Source: an uncultured Phascolarctobacterium sp. (GTDB lineage: Bacteria; Bacillota; Negativicutes; Acidaminococcales; Acidaminococcaceae). Taken from it: 64,000 bases of DNA. Positions 17,315-26,005 of the stretch are shown piece after piece. The position numbers and the translations under genes are program-made. The notes under the pieces are model-generated. The model searched no databases and was not told the DNA's origin. It saw nothing but the letters and a program-made list of their open reading frames with translations. How positions within the stretch are numbered: position 1 is the first letter of the stretch; every line of letters starts with the position of its first letter. The stretch spans positions 1-64,000 of the forward strand of contig CANREP010000002.1 in NCBI GenBank assembly GCA_947629685.1, given 5' to 3'.

Positions 17315-19207
17315 ATGAGTGAAAAGCATATACTTGATACGATAAATTCACCGGAAGACATAAAGAAACTGTCGGTCAAAGAGCTTGATTGCCTGGCCGA
17401 GGAGATACGTAGCTATATGATTCAGGTGCTTTCACGTAACGGCGGGCATCTTGCTCCCAATCTGGGCGTTGTGGAACTTACCTTGGCTTTGCACAAAGTC
17501 TTTTCTACGCCGAAAGATAAGATTATTTTTGACGTAGGTCATCAGTCTTATATTCATAAGATCATTACCGGCAGACGTGAGCAGTTTAAAACCATCCGTC
17601 AGTACGGCGGTTTATCCGGCTTCCCTAAAAGAAATGAAAGCGAGCATGATGCTTTCGGTACCGGGCATTCCAGCACTTCTATTTCTGCAGCGCTCGGTAT
17701 GGCTGTTGCCAGAGACCTGCGGCATGAAGATTATGAGGTTGTAGCTGTTATCGGCGACGGCTCCATGACGGGCGGAATGGCGTTTGAAGCTTTAAACAAT
17801 GCCGGCGACCTGCATAAAAAAATGATAGTAGTATTAAACGACAATGAAATGTCTATTTCTAAAAATGTCGGCGCTATGTCCGATTATCTCTATCATCTGC
17901 GTACCGGGGAAACTTATAACAAAATCAAAAATGATATAGAGGCCTGGCTCAAGAATATGGAATTCGGCACTGATGTACTGAAAGCGATACGACGTTTGAA
18001 GGGCAGTGTTAAATATCTGATGGTGCCCACTTCTGTATTTGAAGAACTCGGTTTTACATATCTGGGACCTGTTGACGGGCATGACCTGAACGGTTTGCTG
18101 GATGTGCTGGAGGCTGCTAAGCATATCGACGGGCCTGTGCTGGTGCATGTACTGACCAAGAAAGGCAAGGGCTATAAGCCGGCAGAAGAGCATCCCAACA
18201 CCTTCCACGGCACGGGCCCCTTTGATATTGCCACGGGCAAGAAGATTACTGTTCCGGGTGCGCCGATAACATATACTAAGGTTTTTGGCGAAACATTGAT
18301 GCAGCTGGCAGCTGCTGATGAGGCTATCGTCGGGATTACGGCTGCTATGCCGGACGGCACAGGACTGACAGATTTTGCCAAGAAATATCCTGCGAGGTTT
18401 TTTGACGTCGGTATTGCCGAACAACATGCAGTGACTGCGGCCGCCGGTATGGCGGCCGCAGGTTTGAAACCTGTGGCGGCAATTTATTCTACTTTTCTGC
18501 AGCGTGCTTATGATTCGGTACTGCATGATATTTGTATGCAGAAGCTGCATGTAACGCTCTGTCTGGACAGGGCGGGACTTGTAGGTGACGACGGCTATAC
18601 GCATCACGGCGTGTTTGACTATGCTTATCTTCGCAGTATGCCAAATATGACAGTCATGGCGCCTAAAGATGAAGACGAGCTCAGGCATATGCTCAATACT
18701 GCGTTAGCGATGGAGTCGCCGGTAGCAGTGCGTTATCCGCGCGGCAGCGGTCTTGGCGTAGATATCAGCAGTACGCTTGAATTACTGCCGCTCGGAAAAG
18801 CAGAGGTAATACGTGAGGGACGAGACATATGCTTCTGGGCCGTCGGCAGCATGGTAGAAAATGCGCAAAAGGCTGCGGAACTATTGCAGGAATGCGGCAT
18901 AGATGCAGGAGTAGTTAATATGCGTTTTGCTAAGCCGCTGGATGAAGAACTTTTGGCGCAACATGCAGAACGGTACAAATGTCTTGTTACTCTTGAAGAA
19001 GGCGTGTTGAGCGGCGGTGTAGGCAGTGCCGTATTGGAATGCCTGAATAAAAAAGGCCTGTTGACCAACTGCAGGATACTGAATCTTGGTATACCCGATG
19101 TTTTTGTACCTCAAGGAGATAAAAAGTACCTGCTGCGCGATTTAATGCTGGATGCTGCTTCGGTGGCTGAACAGACAAAACGATTTGTGAAGGGTGAAGA
19201 GCGTTGA
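17315..19207 (+). CDS. dxs: 1-deoxy-D-xylulose-5-phosphate synthase
   Basis: First enzyme of the MEP pathway, joining pyruvate and glyceraldehyde 3-phosphate with ThDP. Seen: DVGHQSYIHKIITGR, ThDP/Mg motif GDGSMTGGMAFEALNNAG, the pyrimidine domain DVGIAEQHAVTAAAGMA with its catalytic Glu, and the C-terminal transketolase domain. The frame opens at 17291 right after ispA, but that ATG has no ribosome-binding site. ATG 17315 (MSEKHILDTI, 630 residues) with AAAGG upstream fits better. Overlaps tlyA by 4 nt. Confidence 0.95.
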   Translation: MSEKHILDTINSPEDIKKLSVKELDCLAEEIRSYMIQVLSRNGGHLAPNLGVVELTLALHKVFSTPKDKIIFDVGHQSYIHKIITGRREQFKTIRQYGGLSGFPKRNESEHDAFGTGHSSTSISAALGMAVARDLRHEDYEVVAVIGDGSMTGGMAFEALNNAGDLHKKMIVVLNDNEMSISKNVGAMSDYLYHLRTGETYNKIKNDIEAWLKNMEFGTDVLKAIRRLKGSVKYLMVPTSVFEELGFTYLGPVDGHDLNGLLDVLEAAKHIDGPVLVHVLTKKGKGYKPAEEHPNTFHGTGPFDIATGKKITVPGAPITYTKVFGETLMQLAAADEAIVGITAAMPDGTGLTDFAKKYPARFFDVGIAEQHAVTAAAGMAAAGLKPVAAIYSTFLQRAYDSVLHDICMQKLHVTLCLDRAGLVGDDGYTHHGVFDYAYLRSMPNMTVMAPKDEDELRHMLNTALAMESPVAVRYPRGSGLGVDISSTLELLPLGKAEVIREGRDICFWAVGSMVENAQKAAELLQECGIDAGVVNMRFAKPLDEELLAQHAERYKCLVTLEEGVLSGGVGSAVLECLNKKGLLTNCRILNLGIPDVFVPQGDKKYLLRDLMLDAASVAEQTKRFVKGEER

Positions 19208-20004
19208 AAAAAGAACGTTTAGATGCTTTGCTGACTGCGAAAGGTTTTTTTGAAAGCAGGGCAAAGGCGCAGGCAGCTATTATGGCAGGGCAGATCCTGG
19301 TTAATGACCAGAAAATAGATAAACCAGGCACCCAGGTTCCCGAGGACGCGTCTATCCGTATCCTTGGCGATAAGCTTCCTTATGTAAGCAGGGGCGGCCT
19401 CAAGCTGGAAAAAGCTTTGAAGATATTTCCCATATCGGTTAAAGACAAGGTTATTGCCGATATCGGCGCTTCGACAGGCGGTTTTACAGACTGTGCGCTG
19501 CAAAACGGCGCAGCTAAAGTTTATGCTATCGATGTAGGTTATGGTCAGTTGGCATGGAAGCTGCGCAGTGACGAGCGTGTAGTGAATATGGAGCGTACCA
19601 ATGTCAGATATCTGGAAAAAGAGCATCTTGCAGAAATGGTAGACGCTGTTACCATAGACGTAGCCTTTATTTCGTTGGATAAAGTCCTGCCGGCAGTACA
19701 TAAGATATTGAAATCGGATGGTTTTGTCATAGCCTTGATTAAACCGCAGTTTGAAGCTGGTAAAGAGAATGTAGGCAAAAAAGGCGTAGTGCGTGACCCC
19801 AAGGTACATGAAGCGGTAATAAACAACGTTATTGCTTTTGCCAAAAACGAGGGCTTCGGCATTGCGGGGCTGGAGTTTTCTCCTATCAAAGGGCCGGAAG
19901 GAAATATAGAATATCTGCTTTACCTGACGCTGCAGGCGGATGATGCCGTAGACAGTACGTATGTCAGCGAACTGGTAAGCAGAAGTCACGGCGATTTAGA
20001 CTGA
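19204..20004 (+). CDS. tlyA: TlyA family rRNA methyltransferase / hemolysin A-like
   Basis: N-terminal S4 RNA-binding domain (residues 1-60, KERLDALLTAKGFFESRAKA) joined to an FtsJ-like SAM methyltransferase domain (VIADIGASTGGFTDCALQNGA; KPQFEAGK). TlyA enzymes 2'-O-methylate 16S and/or 23S rRNA; 266 residues is usual. It uses a TTG start overlapping the dxs stop (TTGA), with AAGGG upstream. The position between dxs and nadK/argR/recN is conserved in Firmicutes. Confidence 0.92.
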   Translation: MKKERLDALLTAKGFFESRAKAQAAIMAGQILVNDQKIDKPGTQVPEDASIRILGDKLPYVSRGGLKLEKALKIFPISVKDKVIADIGASTGGFTDCALQNGAAKVYAIDVGYGQLAWKLRSDERVVNMERTNVRYLEKEHLAEMVDAVTIDVAFISLDKVLPAVHKILKSDGFVIALIKPQFEAGKENVGKKGVVRDPKVHEAVINNVIAFAKNEGFGIAGLEFSPIKGPEGNIEYLLYLTLQADDAVDSTYVSELVSRSHGDLD

Positions 20005-20024
20005 TTCAAATACAGAGGAATGAA

Positions 20025-20885
20025 ATGACTATAAAAAGATTGGGCATCTTTCCCAATATGGGGAAAGAGAAAGTCTGCAGTGCTTTGCCGGAGTTTCTTG
20101 CCATGTGTCAGGAGTGCGGTATCGACCCGGTTTTACCCCAGCATATCTGCGGTCAGTATGACTGCAAAGGATACGACCTCAGCCAGTCGGAGCAGCTGCG
20201 TGAATTAGATGCAGGTGTTTCGCTTGGCGGCGACGGCACACTGCTGAAAATGGCAAGATATCTTGCGCCGGTGCAGGTACCAGTGTTCGGCATCAATTTC
20301 GGCAAGCTGGGCTTTCTGGCTGAAATTGATTCTAACAGCATCCATAAAGCTATTGTTAAACTCAGTCAGGGTAATTTTTCTTCGGAAAACAGGAGCCTGC
20401 TGAGAGCAGAGGTCATTAAAGAGGGTAAGGGTTTTATAACTGTCGATGCGCTGAATGATTTGGTGTTGGCCAAAGGAACTTTCAGTAAGCTGGCGCATTT
20501 GCAGATGTATATTAACGGTAAAATTTCCGGCACTTATGCTGCCGATGGGATAATTGTTGCAACTGCTACCGGTTCCACGGCATATTCACTGTCAGCCGGA
20601 GGACCGTTGGTACAGCCGGAACTGGATATCAGCGTTATTACGCCGGTGTGCGCCCATTCGTTGACGGCCAGAGCTTTAGTAATACCCTTGTCGGAGATGA
20701 TAGAATTTAGAGCGCTTCCGGGCAGCGAGGAACTGCTGCTTTCCGCCGATGGCGAAAATGTAATAGCCGTTACTGACGCTATGAGCGTCCAGATTCGCAA
20801 AAGCCCGTATATTATGCGTTTTATCAGGCTGACAAGCAGAGACTATTATCAGACATGGCAGCAGAAGCTGATGCGTAATATCTGA
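20025..20885 (+). CDS. nadK: NAD kinase
   Basis: ATP-dependent NAD+ phosphorylation to NADP+. The GGDGT loop is in SLGGDGTLLKMAR, followed by the conserved NDLVLAKG and the C-terminal TGSTAYSLSAGGPL. 286 residues, normal. RBS AGAGGA lies 5 nt upstream of the ATG. Member of the long operon leading to recN. Confidence 0.95.
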   Translation: MTIKRLGIFPNMGKEKVCSALPEFLAMCQECGIDPVLPQHICGQYDCKGYDLSQSEQLRELDAGVSLGGDGTLLKMARYLAPVQVPVFGINFGKLGFLAEIDSNSIHKAIVKLSQGNFSSENRSLLRAEVIKEGKGFITVDALNDLVLAKGTFSKLAHLQMYINGKISGTYAADGIIVATATGSTAYSLSAGGPLVQPELDISVITPVCAHSLTARALVIPLSEMIEFRALPGSEELLLSADGENVIAVTDAMSVQIRKSPYIMRFIRLTSRDYYQTWQQKLMRNI

Positions 20886-20916
20886 CAATGTGCATTTTAT
20901 TTTGAGGTGAACTATT

Positions 20917-21366
20917 ATGAAGATGACCAGGCATGCAAAAATCAAAGAAATAATTGACAAAAACAAGATTGAGACGCAGGAAGACCTTGCGGCAGCTCTG
21001 CGCAGCGAAGGTATCGAGGTAACGCAGGCCACGGTGTCGCGTGACATCAAGGAACTGATGCTTGTCAAGGTGCCGGATGCCAACGGACATTATCATTATG
21101 CTTATCCTAAAGAGCATAATATGCTGCTGACGCCGGGCCGTCTGGAGCGTACTTTTCAGGATTCCATCGTCAGTGTTAAATCTACAGATAACATGGTGGT
21201 GGTAAGGACGCTGCCAGGTACGGCGCAGGCTGTTGCCTATGCTATCGATTATATGAAGTGGCCGGAAATATTGGGAACTATTGCCGGTGACGATACAGTA
21301 TTTATTGCCGTTGCCAATAAAGAAGGCATCAATATTCTGATGCACCGTTTTAAAGATCATATCTAA
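20917..21366 (+). CDS. argR: arginine repressor ArgR/AhrC
   Basis: 149 residues. N-terminal winged helix (RHAKIKEIIDKN; VTQATVSRDIKELML as recognition helix) and C-terminal hexamerisation/arginine-binding domain with GTIAGDDTVFIAV. It represses arginine biosynthesis and may activate catabolism. No arginine genes are in the window; the gene sits in the usual nadK-argR-recN housekeeping arrangement. Confidence 0.94.
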   Translation: MKMTRHAKIKEIIDKNKIETQEDLAAALRSEGIEVTQATVSRDIKELMLVKVPDANGHYHYAYPKEHNMLLTPGRLERTFQDSIVSVKSTDNMVVVRTLPGTAQAVAYAIDYMKWPEILGTIAGDDTVFIAVANKEGINILMHRFKDHI

Positions 21367-21381
21367 GCCGAGGTAAGGAAG

Positions 21382-23070
21382 ATGCTGCAGTCTTTGCATG
21401 TTCATAATTTTGCTTTGCTGGAAGATGCCAAAGTAGATTTCCTGCCTGGTTTTAACGTCTTTACGGGTGAAACTGGCGCCGGTAAGTCTATTTTAATAGA
21501 TGCTTTTGGGCTTGTACTGGGAGAACGTGCTTCGCTTGATTATCTGCGCGGCGGTTGTGACAGTTTCTGGGTGCAGGCAGTCTTTGATATCGGTTCGGCA
21601 GCTGGCGTAAAGGCGTTGCTGGATGAGCAGGGAATCGAAGCAGAAGATGACCAGCTCTTTATTAAGAGACAGGTGACTTCTGCCGGTAAGAGCAGAGCTT
21701 ATCTGAATGGCGTACAGGTGCCGGTGGCTATAGTAAAAAAAGCAGGCAGCCTGCTTGTTGATATCCATGGTCAGCACGAAAATCAGGCGCTGCTGCAGGC
21801 TGATGCTCCGCGTAAGCTGATAGACGCTTTTGGCAGTGGGAAAATCAACAGTGTACTGCAGGAGTATCAGCTTATTTATCAGGAATTTCTGCAGGCAGAA
21901 AGGGAATTGGCAGAACTACAGTCTGACAGTACCCAGCAGGAGCTGCTGCTTGATCGTTATGACTGGGAAATCAGAGAGATTAAGAATGCTGCTCTGCAGA
22001 TAGGTGAAGAAACTGCCCTGGAAGAAGAAGCGCGTATACTGCAGAACAGTGAGAAAATCATTACTTCAGTCAATACGGCGCATACCTTGTTGGGTGATGA
22101 TAACGCCGTTTTAAGTATGCTGGCCCAAGCAAAAAACAGCCTGCAGACAGCGTGCCGTTATGATGAAAGTCTTAGCGTCCTTTTGGAAAGTATGGACAGC
22201 GCCTGGATAAATCTGGACGATTGCTGCCAGCAGTTAGCAGAATATCTTGACAACAGCAGTTTTAACAGCGAGCGTGCTGCTGAAGTACAGGAACGGCTTG
22301 ATCTGATTTATCGGTTGCAGAAAAAATACGGCGGTACTACGGAAGCTGTATTAGAATATCTGCGCCGCGCTGAAGCAAAATATGCTGAGCTTCAGGATAT
22401 AGCGTCTGCAGTGGAAAAAGCAGCTAAAAAGCTGCTGCAGGTAAAAAACAGCCTGTATAAAGCTGCAGAGAGGCTCTCAGTTTTGCGTCGGGAACAAGCG
22501 ATGCATTTGGAACAGCTGATTACTGAGCATATCCATGATTTGGCCATGCCGCAGGGAAAGTTTATGTTCGCTATCCAGCGCAGCGATAAGTTCAGTATGT
22601 ATGGGTGCGATGATATTAAGATTATGTTTAGCGCCAACGTCGGCGAGCCTGTCAACGAACTGGAAAAAGTTGCTTCCGGCGGTGAACTGTCGCGTATAGC
22701 TTTGGCTGTTAAAACAGTGATGCGTGATATGACTGAGGTCCCCACGATGGTCTTTGATGAAATTGATACGGGCGTGGGTGGTGTTACGGCTCGTAAAATG
22801 GCAGAAAAAATCACTGCAATCGCTCTGAAGGGACAGGTATTGTGTATCACGCATCTGCCGCAGATTGCCGCTTTTGCCGACAGGCATATTTATATTGAAA
22901 AGCAAAGCGATGGAAGCAGGACGACTACGGAACTGACGGTGCTGGACGAAAAGCAGCGGATAAACGAGATTATGCGGATGGCTTCCGGCAGTAACGACAG
23001 CAAAGCTGCCCGCGACAGCGCTGCTGAATTGCTGGCAGAAGCGCAGTCGCTGAAAAAACGGAGTTGTTGA
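21382..23070 (+). CDS. recN: DNA repair protein RecN
   Basis: SMC-like ATPase in double-strand-break repair. Walker A FTGETGAGKSIL at about 32-43, long coiled coils in the middle (about 170-380), the ABC signature LEKVASGGELSRIALA, and Walker B MVFDEIDTGVGG. 562 residues, complete. Start ATG has GAGGTAAGGAAG upstream. Confidence 0.95.
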   Translation: MLQSLHVHNFALLEDAKVDFLPGFNVFTGETGAGKSILIDAFGLVLGERASLDYLRGGCDSFWVQAVFDIGSAAGVKALLDEQGIEAEDDQLFIKRQVTSAGKSRAYLNGVQVPVAIVKKAGSLLVDIHGQHENQALLQADAPRKLIDAFGSGKINSVLQEYQLIYQEFLQAERELAELQSDSTQQELLLDRYDWEIREIKNAALQIGEETALEEEARILQNSEKIITSVNTAHTLLGDDNAVLSMLAQAKNSLQTACRYDESLSVLLESMDSAWINLDDCCQQLAEYLDNSSFNSERAAEVQERLDLIYRLQKKYGGTTEAVLEYLRRAEAKYAELQDIASAVEKAAKKLLQVKNSLYKAAERLSVLRREQAMHLEQLITEHIHDLAMPQGKFMFAIQRSDKFSMYGCDDIKIMFSANVGEPVNELEKVASGGELSRIALAVKTVMRDMTEVPTMVFDEIDTGVGGVTARKMAEKITAIALKGQVLCITHLPQIAAFADRHIYIEKQSDGSRTTTELTVLDEKQRINEIMRMASGSNDSKAARDSAAELLAEAQSLKKRSC

Positions 23071-23076
23071 AATAAG

Positions 23077-23631
23077 ATGATTAAGAAATTTCATGAAAAT
23101 GGTCTGGACGAAAAATTTTTAAGCAATAAAAAGGTATTTGACGGCCGCTTGCTGCATGTCGAGGTAGATACGGTGCTTTTGCCCAACGGTACGCAAACCA
23201 CCCGCGAATTTATCAGACATCCCGGCGCTGTTGCCATAGTGCCGGTGCTGGATGATGGCAGTATCGTCCTGGTTAAGCAGTGCCGTTATCCCATGGATAC
23301 AGTGATGTGGGAGATACCTGCTGGTAAACTGGATCATGGCATCGAAGCGCCGGATGTATGTGCAGTGCGTGAGCTGAGTGAAGAAACCGGCTATACGGCC
23401 CGGCAATGGGAAAAACTTATTACCATCGCTACTACGCCGGCATTTACTGATGAGGTCATCCATCTTTATAAGGCCAGCGGCCTGACCAGGCACTCGCAGC
23501 ATACGGATAATGACGAGTTTATCGGCGTGCAGTCATTTACCGCAGAAGAAATAAAACGCATGATTAAAGCCGGAGAATTATTCGACGCGAAAACATTATG
23601 CGCCTTGTATGCCTGTGATTTACTCAAATAG
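23077..23631 (+). CDS. Nudix hydrolase, ADP-ribose pyrophosphatase type
   Basis: 184 residues. Nudix box region IPAGKLDHGIEAPDVCAVRELSEETG (read in pieces): the RELSEETG helix with its metal-binding glutamates is intact. The loop from the first Gly to REL is one residue longer than the canonical GX5EX7REUXEEXGU. N-terminal EVDTVLLPNG and REFIRHPGAVAIVP match the ADP-ribose subgroup (NudF). It starts 6 nt after recN and closes the operon. Confidence 0.85.
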   Translation: MIKKFHENGLDEKFLSNKKVFDGRLLHVEVDTVLLPNGTQTTREFIRHPGAVAIVPVLDDGSIVLVKQCRYPMDTVMWEIPAGKLDHGIEAPDVCAVRELSEETGYTARQWEKLITIATTPAFTDEVIHLYKASGLTRHSQHTDNDEFIGVQSFTAEEIKRMIKAGELFDAKTLCALYACDLLK

Positions 23632-23636
23632 TTTAT

Positions 23637-23661
23637 AGAGCAGTGAAAGCTGCTCTTTTTT
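23637..23661 (+). terminator. terminator of the recN-Nudix operon
   Basis: Stem AGAGCAG / CTGCTCT with loop TGAAAG and T6. Confidence 0.85.
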
Positions 23662-23790
23662 GTTAATAGTTTTACATTTTTAACTAAAAAATTCCTCTGC
23701 TGGCAAGTTTTAGGCAAAAAGCAGGAATAGTCAGCCGATTTATAGAATTCTCCTACAATTAGTTTCCAAATAATAAAGGGGGAAGAAGTT

Positions 23791-25851
23791 ATGAAAGAAT
23801 ATACTGGTGACAAAATCAGAAATGTGGCTATTGTGGGCCATGGTGGGGCCGGAACTACGTCCGTGACCGAAGCTTTGCTGTATCGCTCCGGTGCTATCAG
23901 CAGGATGTGTAAGGTTGAAGACGGGGCTACCACCACCGATTATGAGCCTGAAGAAATCAAGCGCAAAGTTTCCGTAAATGCTACTTTAGCGCCTGTTGAA
24001 TGGCGTGACACTAAGATCAATTTTATCGATACTCCGGGTTTTGCAGACTTTGTGGCAGAAGTAAAGGGCGCTTTCAGAGCTGTTGACAGCGCTTTGATAG
24101 TAGTCTGTGCAACTTCCGGCGTACAGGTAGGCACGGAACAGTGCTGGAAACTTGCGGAAGAAGCAAACCTTCCCCGTATTATTTTCGTAAATAAAATGGA
24201 TCGTGAGAATGCGGATTTTGACAGCATTCTCGATAATCTGCGCGCAAAATTCGGCAAACATGTCCTGCCGTTGCAGCTGCCGTTAGGTAAGGAAGATAAT
24301 TTTGAAGGCCTGATTGATCTGTATAAGATGAAAGCTTATCGTGCGCGCGGCAATGATTCCGATGAAATCGATATTCCTGCAGAGTATATGGAAGCAGCTA
24401 AAGCAGCGCGCGAGAAGATGATTGAAGCAGCTGTAGAGGCAGACGACGACTGCATGATGCGTTATCTGGATGGTGAAACCATTAGTGACGAAGAAATTAT
24501 GAAATGTCTCATCAAAGGTATTCGCCAGGCAGTTATTTATCCGATGCTGTGCGGCAGTGCATATAAAGATATCGGCTTGGGCCGTTTGATGAATGCTATT
24601 ATTGACTTTACTTATCCGGCTATTTTGAATGACTTTATCGTAACCGATAAAGAAACCGGTGAAGAGGAAATCTGCGATGCCAATGCTCCGATGTCCGCTT
24701 TGGTATTTAAAACTACTTCTGATCCGTTCGTTGGCCGTCTGAGCTACTTCCGTGTGTTCTCCGGCAGCATTAAGAGCGATAGTGTTGTCTATAATTCCAG
24801 ACGTGAAGAAGATGAACGCATCGGTAATATCTTTACCATGCGCGGCAAGACACAGATTCCCATGAAAGAAGTTGTAGCCGGCGATATCGGCGTAGTTGCT
24901 AAACTGCAGTATACTTCTACCGGCGATACCCTGTGCGACAGAAATCATCCTGTTGAATTTGCGCCGATTGATTTCCCGTTGCCGATGTATACCAGGGCTA
25001 TTTATCCTAAGAAAAAAGGCGACGAAGAAAAAATTATGTCTGCTCTTAACCGTCTGATGGATGAAGATCCGACTATTATCGTAACTAAGAATTCCGTAAC
25101 CAAGGAAACTCTTATCAGCGGCATGGGTGATCAGCATATCGAAATCATCATGGAACGTATGCAGCGTAAATTCGGTGTCGAAGCCATTTTGAAAGCGCCT
25201 ATCATTGAATATCGTGAAACCATCCGCGGCAGTGCCGAGGTAGAAGGCAAGCACAAGAAACAATCCGGCGGTCATGGTCAGTACGGTCACGTGGTTATCA
25301 AGATGGAACCTATGGCTCCTGGCAGCGGCTTTGAATTTGTCGATAAGATTTTCGGCGGCGCTGTACCGCGTCAATATATACCGGCTGTAGAAAAAGGTAT
25401 GCGCGAAGCTATGGAAAAAGGCGTATTGGCAGGTTATCCTGTTGTAGATATGCGCATTACCTTACTGGATGGGTCCTATCATACTGTCGATTCTTCCGAA
25501 ATGGCTTTCAAAACTGCTTCTAATATTGCTTTCAAAAAAGCGATGGAGCAGTGCAAGCCGGTATTGCTTGAGCCTGTTTACTCTTTGGAAGTTACCTGCG
25601 CAGATTCAATGATGGGTGACGTAATCGGCGACCTGAATTCTAAACGCGGCCGCATTCTGGGTATGCAGAGCGTGGAGGATGGGATGAGCGTCGTATCAGC
25701 TCAGGTTCCTTATGCAGAAATTACTGAGTATGCTGTCGATTTGCGTGCTCTTACTCAAGGTCTCGGCACTTTCGAGATGAAATTTGATCATTATGAAGAT
25801 GTTCCGCCTAAACTGGCAGAAAAAATCATTGCCGAACGCAAAGAGGCATAG
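23791..25851 (+). CDS. elongation factor G-like GTPase paralogue (EF-G2 type)
   Basis: 686 residues with the full EF-G architecture: G domain, domain II, and domains III-V (KKQSGGHGQYGHVVIKMEP in domain IV). It is not a canonical fusA. The P-loop is GHGGAGTTS (16-24), so the usual Lys is Thr22, and switch II reads DTPGFADF, so the catalytic His is Phe. The G4 motif VNKMD is normal. It stands alone rather than in a str operon, with AAAGGGGG before its ATG. EF-G2-type paralogues often replace the switch II His, but loss of the P-loop Lys should weaken GTP hydrolysis. It may act in ribosome rescue, recycling or regulation; the role is unknown. Confidence 0.85.
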   Translation: MKEYTGDKIRNVAIVGHGGAGTTSVTEALLYRSGAISRMCKVEDGATTTDYEPEEIKRKVSVNATLAPVEWRDTKINFIDTPGFADFVAEVKGAFRAVDSALIVVCATSGVQVGTEQCWKLAEEANLPRIIFVNKMDRENADFDSILDNLRAKFGKHVLPLQLPLGKEDNFEGLIDLYKMKAYRARGNDSDEIDIPAEYMEAAKAAREKMIEAAVEADDDCMMRYLDGETISDEEIMKCLIKGIRQAVIYPMLCGSAYKDIGLGRLMNAIIDFTYPAILNDFIVTDKETGEEEICDANAPMSALVFKTTSDPFVGRLSYFRVFSGSIKSDSVVYNSRREEDERIGNIFTMRGKTQIPMKEVVAGDIGVVAKLQYTSTGDTLCDRNHPVEFAPIDFPLPMYTRAIYPKKKGDEEKIMSALNRLMDEDPTIIVTKNSVTKETLISGMGDQHIEIIMERMQRKFGVEAILKAPIIEYRETIRGSAEVEGKHKKQSGGHGQYGHVVIKMEPMAPGSGFEFVDKIFGGAVPRQYIPAVEKGMREAMEKGVLAGYPVVDMRITLLDGSYHTVDSSEMAFKTASNIAFKKAMEQCKPVLLEPVYSLEVTCADSMMGDVIGDLNSKRGRILGMQSVEDGMSVVSAQVPYAEITEYAVDLRALTQGLGTFEMKFDHYEDVPPKLAEKIIAERKEA

Positions 25852-25857
25852 TAATGA

Positions 25858-25890
25858 ATGCAGTCAGCTGTTTTGCTGGCTGCATTTTTT
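25858..25890 (+). terminator. terminator of the EF-G paralogue
   Basis: Eleven-bp stem ATGCAGTCAGC / GCTGGCTGCAT with one G-T pair, then T6. Confidence 0.9.
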
Positions 25891-25939
25891 ATAGTGTAAA
25901 AAATATTACGAAATTGCTGAAAAAAGTACAGCATAATCT

Positions 25940-25967
25940 TTGCAGGTTGTCATAGATATGTTATAAT
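25940..25967 (+). promoter_or_regulatory. promoter of tkt
   Basis: TTGCAG (25940-25945), a 16-nt spacer, and TATAAT (25962-25967) preceded by TGT, an extended -10. Confidence 0.7.
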
Positions 25968-26005
25968 AATTTCAAAATATAGTACAATATTGGAGGTTTT
26001 CCATA

